A DNA stretch of 64,000 nucleotides. Source: Carnobacterium sp. CP1 (GTDB lineage: Bacteria; Bacillota; Bacilli; Lactobacillales; Carnobacteriaceae). The stretch lies in contig NZ_CP010796.1 in assembly GCF_001483965.1 (NCBI RefSeq), positions 1,488,001 through 1,552,000 of the forward strand, in the 5' to 3' direction. The position numbers were made by a program, and so were the translations under genes. A model generated the notes under the pieces. It did not search any database. It saw only the letters and a program-made list of their open reading frames with translations, and was not told the origin of the DNA. The stretch's first letter is position 1; every line of letters begins with the position of its first letter. Below are positions 9,154 through 17,465 of this stretch, piece by piece.

Positions 9154-9208
9154 AAAAGACGTTGATCTTTTTTATCAGAACCCGATAAAAGAATGATCAC
9201 CGTCTTTT
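9154..9208 (-). terminator. Long interrupted hairpin between the fliT-like gene and fliS
   Basis: Three nested complementary blocks, AAAAGACG/CGTCTTTT (9154-9161 with 9201-9208), GATC/GATC (9164-9167 with 9195-9198) and TTTTATC/GATAAAA (9170-9176 with 9184-9190), close a 7-base loop. Short T-tracts flank both ends. It may terminate or attenuate read-through between fliT and fliS in either direction, or it may stabilise the fliS leader. Confidence 0.5.
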
Positions 9209-9274
9209 ATTTGTCTATGCTTAATAAGAGCCCATGTTCTTTTGCAAACCATTGCGCAAAAACCAGTTAATGCA

Positions 9275-9637
9275 TCATAGTCCTTTGTCGATAAACATAG
9301 GCGCACGGTTAGCAGAGACATAATTGCTGATCACTTTATCTTTTTGATTGATTTGTTTCATGCGGTTCAATAAACTTTCCCGCTCGATTTTAATTTGATG
9401 CACCATCTTTTCTTGTTGATGGATAATACCTTCAATAATGTTTTTTTCTGTTTCGTTATAGGTACCCAATGGGTTTGCTGCTGATTGGGTTTCTAATTGT
9501 TTTAATTGCAGCATGTTCTTTTTATTCTCAGAAATAAGTTTTCCGGCTGATTCTAGTGTGCCATCCCAAGTTGCCATTAAAGCTTCCATTTGTTTTAGCA
9601 TGTTCATCCGCAACAAATGCTGTTCATTTTCTTGCAC
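9275..9637 (-). CDS. fliT: FliT-like flagellar chaperone
   Basis: 120 aa, helical and hydrophilic, with no strong motif visible. Size, coiled-coil character and position between fliD and fliS point to FliT, the chaperone of the FliD cap protein. The start is GTG at 9637 with AGAGG upstream at a long spacing; no nearer ATG is available. FliT sequences diverge strongly across Firmicutes, so the assignment rests mostly on synteny. Another small flagellar accessory protein is the alternative. Confidence 0.6.
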   Translation of the reverse strand: MQENEQHLLRMNMLKQMEALMATWDGTLESAGKLISENKKNMLQLKQLETQSAANPLGTYNETEKNIIEGIIHQQEKMVHQIKIERESLLNRMKQINQKDKVISNYVSANRAPMFIDKGL

Positions 9638-9690
9638 GGCTCAAACTTCCTCTCTTGGCTCAATACAAATTTAACTCGCAGTCTTTTATG

Positions 9691-11145
9691 TTAACTAGAC
9701 CAAGATTCCATTTGACTAGCTAAATAAGACATTTGAGACTCTGCTTCCATCATTGCTACATCCAATGCAGTAAAGGTTTTGACATACGTTTCTCGTTTTT
9801 TAACTAGACGTTCATTAAAAGTATCGATTTGTTTGCCGATGTCCTTGATCATCTTATCATATGTCGTTGCTTTTGTAGAGATGATTCCAGTTGTTTTGGA
9901 AATAAAAGTGTCAACCAGTGATTGCATTTTTTGAGCAACACCTGATTTGATTTCTTTTTCCACTTCAGTTACATTTCCATCTTTATCCGTTACTTGTTCA
10001 GTCGTCTTTGTTGAATTGTTAAACAACTTTTCTACAGCTGATGGATTTTCAGCCAATACTTCTTTCAACTTTTCTTCGTCAAGAGTGGCTGTTCCATACC
10101 GGTCAACTGAAATACCTATGTCTTTTACGTTTTTAATGCTACTGCTGCTATCTTCTATATTAGCAGATACCATTGTTCTTAATTGTGTCTGCAATCTAAT
10201 CAAGGCACTGTCACCCGCTAATGGACCGACTGTATTATTTTCAACTGACGGATCGCCAACTTTCAATTGTTCTCCAATAAATGACATCGTTGAATTGTAC
10301 TGACTGACAAATTCTTTGACAGCAGAAATGGTTTTATCGGTGTCTTCGCTGACTTTGATGGTACTGACTTCAGAGCCTTCATCCACTTTTAACAACTCAA
10401 ATGTAACGCCTTCAATAACGTCGTCAATTTGGTTGCTCGGGCGTGTAACTTCGATGCCATCTACTTTAAATATAGCCTCTTGGCCTTTTTGCTGGTCAGA
10501 GATTATTTCCGGTTTGAATCCTAGTGTATCTGCCAAACCATTCGTCCCTGTAATCGATAACGTTTCGTTGCCCATTGTCGTGCTGCTTAAGATAATCCGA
10601 TTATCCACGATTGAAGCCGAAACACCTGACTCTTTGGATGTATCATTTATTTTTCCGACAATATCTTTCAAGCTGTCTTTTGAATCGATTTCGATATCGA
10701 TACCACCGTTTTCGATACCATCTTTTTTCATAGCAGAGTTCCCAACAGTTAGTGTTCCGGTTAGTTCCAGCTTATCGGTTATCTTCTTACCATCCATTTG
10801 ACCAATTTCAGCTGACGTTATGCGTGTCGCTGTTGCCAATTGAGTAATATTGATTTTATATGTTCCGACTTGTCCTTTTGAATCTGCTTTGACCGTTAGT
10901 TTGCTTGCATCGCTGGTAGTGACTGATTTGGATTGAAAAGCATTTTCTTTTGCCAAATTGCCTAGTTTTGTATATAACGTATCCAGCCGCGTATTGACAT
11001 CATTCCAAGCAGTTTTTTCTTTTGTTAAATTTTCTTTCTTATTTGTATATTGAACTAACTTTCCAGATTCTGCTTCGATCAGCGAATCGATCGTACTTGA
11101 ATCAATTCCTGAATAAGAGCCCATAAAACTTAAACTTCCTACCAC
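9691..11145 (-). CDS. fliD: Flagellar filament cap protein FliD (HAP2)
   Basis: 484 aa. FliD forms the pentameric cap under which flagellin subunits fold at the filament tip. The N-terminal domain has the family start (FMGSYSGIDSSTIDSLIEAE, then YTNKKENLTKEKTAWNDVNT), the middle shows KINITQLATATRI and IVGKINDTSKESGVSASIVD, and the C-terminal coiled coil spans about 420-484. The start is GTG at 11145 with GGAG seven bases before it; an ATG two bases upstream hits a stop at the third codon. It lies 5 bp downstream of flaG. Confidence 0.95.
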   Translation of the reverse strand: MVGSLSFMGSYSGIDSSTIDSLIEAESGKLVQYTNKKENLTKEKTAWNDVNTRLDTLYTKLGNLAKENAFQSKSVTTSDASKLTVKADSKGQVGTYKINITQLATATRITSAEIGQMDGKKITDKLELTGTLTVGNSAMKKDGIENGGIDIEIDSKDSLKDIVGKINDTSKESGVSASIVDNRIILSSTTMGNETLSITGTNGLADTLGFKPEIISDQQKGQEAIFKVDGIEVTRPSNQIDDVIEGVTFELLKVDEGSEVSTIKVSEDTDKTISAVKEFVSQYNSTMSFIGEQLKVGDPSVENNTVGPLAGDSALIRLQTQLRTMVSANIEDSSSSIKNVKDIGISVDRYGTATLDEEKLKEVLAENPSAVEKLFNNSTKTTEQVTDKDGNVTEVEKEIKSGVAQKMQSLVDTFISKTTGIISTKATTYDKMIKDIGKQIDTFNERLVKKRETYVKTFTALDVAMMEAESQMSYLASQMESWSS

Positions 11146-11149
11146 ATTT

Positions 11150-11518
11150 TCACTCCTTTATATCTACATTGATGCCCATTGCATCCCAGATGCTGGCAAC
11201 TATATCCAACATTTTTTGAGGCGGGATTTCTTTAATGGTTTCCCCGCTTTCTATATTGACCAAACGTACCAATGTTCTGCCTGTTCCTTCATGAATCTTA
11301 AATTCGAACTGAGCATTTTCTCCAAGAGTGTACTGATTGGCTTGATTCAACACTTTATCCAATTCGTCTCTTGAAAGTTCATTCTTTGGTTCTTGTGACA
11401 AACGTTCTTTTGTGACCATTTCATGGTTTTCAGAAGACAGCTTGGATTCCAGCAGAGTAGTAAAACGAATTTTGTTGATCGATTGTATGCTTTCTAAGTC
11501 GATTCGGTTCATTTCCAT
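11150..11518 (-). CDS. flaG: Flagellar protein FlaG
   Basis: 122 aa. The C-terminal FlaG domain is clear: FEFKIHEGTGRTLVRLVNIE then SGETIKEIPPQKMLDIVASI. FlaG is linked to filament length control in other bacteria, though the mechanism is unclear. ATG start with AGGAG at a good distance. It lies between flagellin and fliD, the usual position, and follows a terminator, so it may be transcribed partly by read-through from hag. Confidence 0.9.
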   Translation of the reverse strand: MEMNRIDLESIQSINKIRFTTLLESKLSSENHEMVTKERLSQEPKNELSRDELDKVLNQANQYTLGENAQFEFKIHEGTGRTLVRLVNIESGETIKEIPPQKMLDIVASIWDAMGINVDIKE

Positions 11519-11540
11519 TTTGTTTCTCCTTTCATTATAA

Positions 11541-11565
11541 ATAAAAAGCCGGCAAATGCCAGCTT
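11541..11565 (-). terminator. Terminator after flagellin
   Basis: Minus-strand hairpin AAGCTGGC-ATTT-GCCGGCTT (11546-11565, one G-U pair) followed by TTTATTT. It lies directly after the flagellin stop and before flaG, giving a high-level monocistronic flagellin message. Confidence 0.85.
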
Positions 11566-11589
11566 CTTATCTATATCGCTTGTAGAGAA

Positions 11590-12510
11590 TTATTGTAGTA
11601 ATTGTAAAACGCTTTGCGGCATTTGGTTTGCTTGTGCCAACATTGAAGTAGCAGCAGATGAAAGGATGTTTGATTTCGTAAAGTTCATCATTTCTTCAGC
11701 CATATCAACGTCACGAATACGCGAGTTTGCTTCAGATAAATTTTCTTTTGATGTTGTTAAGTTGTTGATCGTGTGGTCCAAACGGTTTTGTTGTGCACCG
11801 AATGTTGCTCTATGATCAGAAACAGTTTTAATGGCATTATCAAGTCTATCAACATTAGCATGAGCTGCTGCAACAGAGGCCTTAGAATCTGTTTCTTGTG
11901 CTTCAGCAAGAGCTGTCAATTCACCAGCTGTTGGGTTCTTTGGGTCCGTCATAACTGTTAACGCATCTACTGCATCAGTGATTGCTGTTTTTTCTTGAGC
12001 AGTCACAGCAATCCCTGCAAAACTAGCATCAACTGTTTGAATTGTTAAAGCTTTGTCAGATGAATTTGCTCCAATTTGAATATTTAAGTCTCTTTTTCCT
12101 GAAAGTAATGAAATACCGTTAAATTTAGTATCTGAAGAGATACGATCGATTTCTGTTGATAATTGTTCCATTTCAGCATCGATAGCACTTCTATCGTCTA
12201 CTGAGTTTGTATCATTGGAAGCTTGAACAGATAGGTCGCGCATACGGTTTAAAATGCTGTGGGTTTCGTTTAGAGCGCCTTCAGCTGTTTGGATCAATGA
12301 AATTCCATCTTGTGCGTTACGAGTAGCTTGTGTTAAACCACTGATTTGGTTTTTCATTTTTTCTGAGATAGATAACCCAGCTGCATCGTCTCCCGCTTTG
12401 TTAATACGTAGACCTGATGATAACTTAGCTAAAGAATTAGCTTTTGACGCATTTGCTGAGTTTAAACGTGAATAAGTATTTGCTGCTGCTGTATTTGTAT
12501 TGATTCTCAT
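11590..12510 (-). CDS. hag: Flagellin (filament subunit)
   Basis: 306 aa, a short flagellin. The N-terminal D0/D1 region (about 1-165) carries MRINTNTAAANTYSRLNSAN, the SSGLRINKAGDDAAGLSISE block and the LNRMRDLSVQASNDTN stretch that corresponds to the TLR5-contact surface in other flagellins. The variable middle is small (about 165-215). The C-terminal D1/D0 has RDVDMAEEMMNFTKSNILSS and ends QMPQSVLQLLQ. ATG start with AGGAGG. Its own sigma-28 promoter and terminator flank it, as expected for the most abundant motility product. Confidence 0.98.
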   Translation of the reverse strand: MRINTNTAAANTYSRLNSANASKANSLAKLSSGLRINKAGDDAAGLSISEKMKNQISGLTQATRNAQDGISLIQTAEGALNETHSILNRMRDLSVQASNDTNSVDDRSAIDAEMEQLSTEIDRISSDTKFNGISLLSGKRDLNIQIGANSSDKALTIQTVDASFAGIAVTAQEKTAITDAVDALTVMTDPKNPTAGELTALAEAQETDSKASVAAAHANVDRLDNAIKTVSDHRATFGAQQNRLDHTINNLTTSKENLSEANSRIRDVDMAEEMMNFTKSNILSSAATSMLAQANQMPQSVLQLLQ

Positions 12511-12560
12511 GTTGTTGTTCCTCCTAGGAAAATTTGTTTGAGGTCTTGCCTCTATCCTTT

Positions 12561-12587
12561 ATATCGGCAGGACTTTAGAACAGTTAA
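12561..12587 (-). promoter_or_regulatory. Sigma-28 (FliA/SigD) promoter of flagellin
   Basis: The minus strand reads TTAA-N15-GCCGATATAA (-35 at 12584-12587, -10 at 12561-12568), close to the SigD consensus TAAA-N15-GCCGATAA. It lies about 50 bases before the flagellin start. The same geometry recurs before flgM and before the MCP gene. Confidence 0.88.
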
Positions 12588-12608
12588 TAGAAAATTTGTT
12601 TTTATATT

Positions 12609-12857
12609 TTATTTTTCCTGCTTTTCAGGAAATGTTTCAAGTTTAGCTTTTTCAATCTTATTATTATTGGTTAACAACTGGTTTATTGTAAAGAAATAAT
12701 TTTGTTTTCTGTGAAAGGCTTCAATTTCATTATCGTAACAGCCCCAGGTCGAAGGCAATAAAACAATAGTAATTAATATAAATAATAAATAAGTTACATC
12801 AAAATTCTCATTTATCAAAGCATACCCATCTACTAAAAGAATAAGTATAGAGGGCAT
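12609..12857 (-). CDS. Small hypothetical membrane protein, possibly part of a broken gene
   Basis: 82 aa, not recognised. It has two hydrophobic stretches (about 3-14 and 23-38) and a hydrophilic, Lys/Asn/Gln-rich C-terminus. ATG at 12857 lacks a well-placed ribosome site. The overlapping frame just upstream (about 12940 down to 12850) reads as lysine-rich, protein-like sequence that enters a hydrophobic run and then stops, as if this ORF were the shifted continuation of a longer membrane protein. It sits between flagellin and a disrupted gene, so it may be debris. Confidence 0.35.
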   Translation of the reverse strand: MPSILILLVDGYALINENFDVTYLLFILITIVLLPSTWGCYDNEIEAFHRKQNYFFTINQLLTNNNKIEKAKLETFPEKQEK

Positions 12858-12940
12858 AAAAAGATATATTCCTTTTTTATGAAAGTTATTTTCTTTTGTT
12901 CTTCTTTTGTTAGTTTAAAAACGAGTTTCGTTATCTTATT

Positions 12941-13609
12941 TTAAGATGTTGCCACTTTTTTCGTAGACTGTCGTTGTTTTTTAGTTAATCCTTTTCTTAA
13001 GGCAGTAGGTCCATGCTTCATCATCGCTAATGCTTGTCCCTTGCCAATTGAAATACTTACCAACAGTATATTGTTTATTTTTAATACTAGATTAATCTTT
13101 TTGCTTAACATCATTGCGTATAAGGTAATAGCAGTAATATATAAGAGATTATTTAATAGAATTTGTTTATTTCCCTCTATTTCATATTTAGAACGATCCC
13201 AGTCACTTTTTAAAAAAAGCGATAGAAATTTTAACAATAGGTCTTTACTTTCATCATATTCTTCTTGTTTACTATCCGGTTCTTCCCAATAATATTCATT
13301 TTTATTCCTTGCAGCTTCCTGTTTTTCCATTTCTGCAATATGCTTCCAAATATGAGCGTCTTTTGAATAATCCATCTCTGAACAAAGACCATAAGCATTT
13401 ATTCTGGCTTTTAACTGAACCAATACTTCAGAAATATTTTTTTCTTCACTTTTTTCTATTCCTTCCATGATTTTCCTAATTTCTTCACGCCATTTTTTTC
13501 GTTCTTCCGTAATATATTGTAGTGAATTGGCTTTCTGAAATTGAATCAATGAATAAGCACCGGTGATAATATTTCAAATAACAGTTGATGAAAACAAAAC
13601 TTCTGACAT
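12941..13609 (-). pseudogene. Disrupted hypothetical membrane protein (in-frame TGA near the N-terminus)
   Basis: A 202-codon open frame ends at 12941 and begins at a TTG (13549) without a good ribosome site. In the same frame an ATG at 13609, with AGGGAT upstream, opens MSEVLFSSTVI, then TGA (13576-13574), then continues NIITGAYSLIQFQ into the open part. The most economical reading is one gene with a premature stop after codon 11. The visible part has a YITEERKKWREEIRKI segment, LKARINAYG and DAHIW, a pattern I associate with an uncharacterised Firmicutes membrane protein family, then one or two hydrophobic stretches (about 128-165). It separates flgL from flagellin and looks like an inserted accessory gene that has decayed. 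Confidence 0.5.
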
Positions 13610-13634
13610 AAAAGATCCCTATTTTATATTTTCC

Positions 13635-13677
13635 GAAAAAATAACCATTTCCCAAAGATATTCTTTAGAAAATGGTT
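13635..13677 (-). terminator. Terminator of the flgM-flgN-flgK-flgL operon
   Basis: The AACCATTT/AAATGGTT stem (13643-13650 with 13670-13677), with an inner AAAGA/TCTTT pairing, is followed on the minus strand by ATTTTTT. It lies just past the flgL stop. Confidence 0.75.
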
Positions 13678-13682
13678 TGATA

Positions 13683-14606
13683 TTATAAATAATCCAGTAT
13701 ACTGGTTTGAAGGATTTTAGTTCCCATCATCATTGATGATTGGTAAGCAGTCATTTCCATCATATATTGTGTATATTTTTCTGCCAAGTCAATATCTTGG
13801 TTTTCAGAAAGAGTAGAGTCTAAATTTAACTTTTCACTTTCATTACGGCCTTTTGTTGCTTGCAGACTATTGTAAATCGCTCCGATTTTTGATCGGTTAT
13901 TTACAACATTATCAATTTCATCGTCTGCTCTAGTCAATAAACCTGAAAGAGCTTTTGTATCGTTTTTATCTAACGCAGTCAACACATCTTTAAAGAAGGT
14001 TCCAATGTCATTACCAGGAGTTTGTTCATTAAGATACGCACGCCCATCTGTACTTAATTCAATGGTTACACCTGCTGCAATTTCTCGAGTCAAATTGCCT
14101 TTATCGGATGGGTCAGTTGTGCCATTATAGTTAATTCCAGTAAATACACCGTCATCGTCTCTTTGAACTTCAAAAGGGGCTTCAGTGGTATTTTTCCCCG
14201 CAAACAAATAGCGGTTCCCGAATTTTGTGTTTAACGCACTGACAAAGTTGTTGATTTCTTCTTCAATTTCAGCTTTATTAGCTTGACGCCCTTCATCAGA
14301 CAAAGCATCATTGGCAGAATACTGAGTTAACGTCTTGATTCGTTGCAACGAATCGGTCGCACTGCTTAATGCAGAATCCTGTACATTAGTAAAATCGATA
14401 CTGTCTGAAATAGTGTTGTTGTATTGCTTATTTTGTGTAACGTTGCCTTTTAAATCAATAATTTTAGACACACGCAACGGATCATCGGAAGATTTACTGA
14501 CTTCTTTCAGTGTAGACAATTGCGTCTGATACTTTTGAACATTTGCAGCGTTTGTACTCAAATTTCTTAAAAAATTTTGTGACATTAAGGAGTCTGTAAC
14601 CCTCAT
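13683..14606 (-). CDS. flgL: Flagellar hook-associated protein FlgL (HAP3)
   Basis: 307 aa junction protein between hook and filament. The N-terminus MRVTDSLMSQNFLRNLSTNA, then YQTQLST, is typical. The C-terminal EKYTQYMMEMTAYQSSMMMG, ending TKILQTSILDYL, is the flagellin-like D0 helix. It follows flgK by 3 bp. ATG start with GGGGG upstream. It is the last gene of the sigma-28-driven flgM operon, followed by a terminator. Confidence 0.96.
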   Translation of the reverse strand: MRVTDSLMSQNFLRNLSTNAANVQKYQTQLSTLKEVSKSSDDPLRVSKIIDLKGNVTQNKQYNNTISDSIDFTNVQDSALSSATDSLQRIKTLTQYSANDALSDEGRQANKAEIEEEINNFVSALNTKFGNRYLFAGKNTTEAPFEVQRDDDGVFTGINYNGTTDPSDKGNLTREIAAGVTIELSTDGRAYLNEQTPGNDIGTFFKDVLTALDKNDTKALSGLLTRADDEIDNVVNNRSKIGAIYNSLQATKGRNESEKLNLDSTLSENQDIDLAEKYTQYMMEMTAYQSSMMMGTKILQTSILDYL

Positions 14607-14609
14607 TTA

Positions 14610-16055
14610 TTATACCCCCGTACGATTGATTAAAGTATCTAGCATTTCTGAGATGACTGTGATCATCCGAGAATTTGCTTGAAAGGCACTTTTATATTTA
14701 ATGGTATCCGTTACTTCTTCATTAATAGATACACCAGAAATGGATTCTTTTCGTGCATGCAATAAACTGACCAGTGATTCTTGGCTGGCTTCCATATTAT
14801 CCGCTTGTTGTTTAATGATTCCTGTTTTAGTGACCATGTCATTATAAGCTCCAGATATACTAGTGCCGCCTGGCTGATTTTTTATTTTCATCGTTGTTGG
14901 ATCATAATTGTCGGTATTCGTTTTCCCACTATCCGAGAAATCTAATAGCGTATCCTGCAATGAAGCGATTGCTTGCGCACGTGTTCCATCTCCGCCGACT
15001 ACATTTTCAATGTCTTTTCCAGCGTTGATAGTTGTTACATCATCCATAATAGCTGCATCTACATTGATGTCTTTAGCTGCACCTTTACTGTCTGTACCAA
15101 TTGTAAAGAACGGTTCGCCTTTGCCATTGTCACTGTGAATCGTATTTACAGCTGTTGCAAAAGTGAAAGCTAAATTATCCAGTTCTTCTACTCTTTCGTC
15201 GATCACTTTTAAAGCATCTTGTGAACCCTTTATATTTCCAGATTTGATTTCAATAGCTGTTGTTTTGCCATTTGGACCGTTAATTACCAAGTTGCCAGTC
15301 CCATCGTCAGTTGTTCCAAGGGTATTAAGTGTGCTGCCGTTCAATACATCGTTACCGCTCATACTGATGCTTACTCGATTGTATTGATCATAACTGGTTT
15401 CAACACCGGCTATTCCTGAAAGTTCGCTGACCAATCGATCTTGTTGATCCAATAAATCATTTGGTGCTTGGCCTTTAATGGCAACATTAAAAATTTGTTT
15501 GTTCAGTGCGTTTAATTGTTCTAATTTTGTATTGAAATCAAGAACGTTTTTTTCAACATCTTTTACTGTTCCATCTCGCATGTTATCCATTTGGTTCGAC
15601 ATATGATGAATCGTATCCGTAAACGTTTTCCCTGTTTGCGCGACCATAGTTTTAGAGGTTAACGTTTCAGGATTTGAACCTAGGTAAGTCCATGAAGAAT
15701 AAAATTCATTGATGCTGTTATTCAAGCCTGTATCAGACGGCTCGTTAAATATAGATTCTAACTGCCCCAATACATCTGCTTTCTGTTTATACAATTGCAA
15801 CGACGAATTCTCGCCTTGCAATTGTTTATTTACATAGGGATCAACGATTCGGTCGATCGTAGAAATCCTGACGCCTGTTCCTAATTGCCCGATGCCTGTT
15901 AATGTATATGGGTTACTGGCTACCAATGAAACCCGTTGCCTTGAATAACCTTCTGTATTAGCATTGGCAATATTGTGTCCAGTGGTTTGCAGAGCAGATT
16001 GCTGCACACCTAAACTTCTTGATGTATTATTTAATGTTCCAAATAAACCTGACAT
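14610..16055 (-). CDS. flgK: Flagellar hook-associated protein FlgK (HAP1)
   Basis: 481 aa, the first hook-filament junction protein. N-terminal signature: LGVQQSALQTTGHNIANANT then EGYSRQRV. C-terminal signature: ISGVSINEEVTDTIKYKSAF then QANSRMITVISEMLDTLINR. ATG start with GAGGTG upstream. It lies 12 bp downstream of flgN, which encodes its export chaperone. The middle (about 330-400) is Thr/Asp-rich and variable, as in the family. Confidence 0.96.
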   Translation of the reverse strand: MSGLFGTLNNTSRSLGVQQSALQTTGHNIANANTEGYSRQRVSLVASNPYTLTGIGQLGTGVRISTIDRIVDPYVNKQLQGENSSLQLYKQKADVLGQLESIFNEPSDTGLNNSINEFYSSWTYLGSNPETLTSKTMVAQTGKTFTDTIHHMSNQMDNMRDGTVKDVEKNVLDFNTKLEQLNALNKQIFNVAIKGQAPNDLLDQQDRLVSELSGIAGVETSYDQYNRVSISMSGNDVLNGSTLNTLGTTDDGTGNLVINGPNGKTTAIEIKSGNIKGSQDALKVIDERVEELDNLAFTFATAVNTIHSDNGKGEPFFTIGTDSKGAAKDINVDAAIMDDVTTINAGKDIENVVGGDGTRAQAIASLQDTLLDFSDSGKTNTDNYDPTTMKIKNQPGGTSISGAYNDMVTKTGIIKQQADNMEASQESLVSLLHARKESISGVSINEEVTDTIKYKSAFQANSRMITVISEMLDTLINRTGV

Positions 16056-16067
16056 TCTTTCACCTCA

Positions 16068-16436
16068 TTATAGGGATTGATCAATAATCGTTGCTTGCTT
16101 TTCAGCACTGTAATGGCCATTTTTAGAATACGTTGAGCCCGATGTTTTCGCGCTGTCCGTAATGGCTTCCATCATTTTTTCTTGATATTGCAGCGCTTGC
16201 TGCGTTAATAACAAATTTGTTTCTTGCAGGTTTTTGATTTCCGTGACGATTCCTGACAGGTCTTCTTTTTTCAGTCCAGTTGAATTGAGCGTTGGAAGGA
16301 CCTCCATAAAGGTTTCTTTTTCTGCAATAACAGCCACGACTTTAGCACTGTCGTTTTTTATCAAGGCTTCTTTTTCTTCTAATAAGACTTTTTTGAATTT
16401 TTTTAGTGTTTCAATAACTTGAGTTTGTGTTTTCAT
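16068..16436 (-). CDS. flgN: FlgN-family flagellar export chaperone
   Basis: 122 aa helical protein. FlgN chaperones FlgK and FlgL. The N-terminal half (IETLKKFKKVLLEEKEALIK, then a MEVLPTL segment) and the EIKNLQETNLLLTQQALQYQ helix match FlgN character. The ATG at 16436 has only a weak AAAG ribosome site, so expression probably depends on coupling to flgM 8 bp upstream. Position between flgM and flgK supports the call. Confidence 0.85.
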   Translation of the reverse strand: MKTQTQVIETLKKFKKVLLEEKEALIKNDSAKVVAVIAEKETFMEVLPTLNSTGLKKEDLSGIVTEIKNLQETNLLLTQQALQYQEKMMEAITDSAKTSGSTYSKNGHYSAEKQATIIDQSL

Positions 16437-16444
16437 ATATTTGT

Positions 16445-16732
16445 CTACTTTCTTTGTGCATTCATGGCAGTTATCATATTTTTAGCGATTTTTTCAGGGG
16501 AAACAGAATACGTTCCATCTAAAACTGATTTTTTGATCACTTCTATGTCTGCTTGACGAGTTTCGGTTGTTTTGGCTTGTGACAGTTTTTTGGCTGCATC
16601 TGAAATAGTGACTTGAACCGACTCTTCTTTTTCTGTTGGTTCAATTTTTGGGGACAAACCTCTAGATTGGGCATGATCCTTATTTTGGCGGACAGCGTTC
16701 ATATATTGGTTGTAGCCATTTTCAATTTTCAT
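16445..16732 (-). CDS. flgM: Anti-sigma-28 factor FlgM
   Basis: 95 aa. FlgM binds and inhibits sigma-28 until the hook is complete, then is exported. The C-terminal half carries the binding motif region: VQVTISDAAKKLSQAK, then RQADIEVIKKSVLDGTYSVS followed by PEKIAKNMI. The N-terminal part is disordered and charged. ATG start with AAGGAG. A sigma-28 promoter lies about 100 bases upstream, giving the usual feedback loop: sigma-28 makes its own inhibitor. Confidence 0.95.
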   Translation of the reverse strand: MKIENGYNQYMNAVRQNKDHAQSRGLSPKIEPTEKEESVQVTISDAAKKLSQAKTTETRQADIEVIKKSVLDGTYSVSPEKIAKNMITAMNAQRK

Positions 16733-16832
16733 TTTAAGCGCTCCTTCCGGGTTTTTCTTTTTAAAATATTTTTATTAGTATTTAAATACAGGATAGTCAA
16801 TCATTAGAATACAAATTCTCTTTTCATAAATT

Positions 16833-16859
16833 ATATCGGTTGCTTTCCAAAAAACTTAA
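16833..16859 (-). promoter_or_regulatory. Sigma-28 promoter of the flgM-flgN-flgK-flgL operon
   Basis: Minus-strand TTAA-N15-ACCGATATAA (-35 at 16856-16859, -10 at 16833-16840), with the same spacing and extended -10 as the flagellin promoter. It is about 100 bases upstream of flgM. Confidence 0.85.
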
Positions 16860-16952
16860 CCTTATTCTTTTAAAAAAGATCATTAAGTTAGTCAAACTAA
16901 TTTCATTCTACAGAAAACCATGAAATGAAACAATAAACATTTCTCATTGAGA

Positions 16953-16989
16953 TTGAAAAAAGAACCGAAACAATTCGTTTCGGTTCTTT
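16953..16989 (-). terminator. Strong terminator of the che-fliM-fliY operon
   Basis: Perfect 13-bp inverted repeat AAAGAACCGAAAC / GTTTCGGTTCTTT (16959-16971 with 16977-16989), loop AATTC, followed on the minus strand by TTTTTTC. It lies about 595 bases past the fliY stop, beyond the structured elements, so those elements would be part of the operon's 3' untranslated region. Confidence 0.88.
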
Positions 16990-17090
16990 AGGTCTGACTT
17001 GTTTAGTTCTAAGAAAATTAAAATTATTAGCTTACTTAATGAGTTCTATCATTTTTTATGCTAGCAAGTGAAATAAATGTATTTCCTATT

Positions 17091-17252
17091 CAGAAATCCC
17101 AAAATTTCTGGAGGAATAGTGTTTGCTTGTAGCCATGAAAAGGATTCAATGCGAATTACGAAGCGTTTACGCTACGTTTGAGGCTTGAAAGCCTGGAGAC
17201 CCAAGGGCTCCAGGCGGTCCCATGGCTTTCTACAAGCAAACGCGTAGATTCC
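17091..17252. repeat. Multi-hairpin structured element (unknown; repeat or ncRNA)
   Basis: A long closing stem, GTTTGCTTGTAG (17121-17132) with CTACAAGCAAAC (17230-17241), backed by CCATG/CATGG (17133-17137 with 17221-17225), encloses three hairpins: AGCGT-TT-ACGCT (about 17162-17173), AGGCTT-GA-AAGCCT (about 17181-17194) and GCCTGGAG/CTCCAGGC (about 17191-17215), the last two overlapping as alternatives. A further CAGAAAT/ATTTCTG hairpin lies outside at 17091-17110. The local GC content is higher than the flanks. I do not recognise it. It could be a mobile palindromic repeat or a structured RNA in the 3' region of fliY. Confidence 0.5.
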
Positions 17253-17306
17253 GGAAGGAATTTTACTCCCTTAAGAAATTACTAACACGGTTTTATAAGG
17301 AACTTC

Positions 17307-17459
17307 TTAGTTGAGCTGCGAACGCTAGGCATTCGAAAAATAGACAAAATTCCCGCAGAAGGTCACTTCGTTTCTCTCTCTTAAATCTCTGTAAGGATGA
17401 TACATCCAACAGAGACTAAGTAATTTTCTGTCATGCCTGTTCAGCGTTCTCCGCATCCT
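17307..17459. repeat. Palindromic intergenic element, copy A
   Basis: Bounded by TTAGTTGAGCTGCG at the left (from 17307) and CTCCGCATCCT at the right (to 17459). The variable inner arm AACGCT (17321-17326) pairs with AGCGTT (17443-17448). The centre holds a nested hairpin, TCTCTGT/ACAGAGA (17386-17392 with 17409-17415) around GGATG/CATCC. Copy B has the same outer ends but a different, still complementary, arm. Confidence 0.65.
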
Positions 17460-17465
17460 TTTATT

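Noticed and set aside
10316-10801. 161-codon plus-strand frame opposite fliD
   Set aside because: Antisense shadow of fliD; Ser/Pro/Ile-rich composition is typical of reversed coding sequence.
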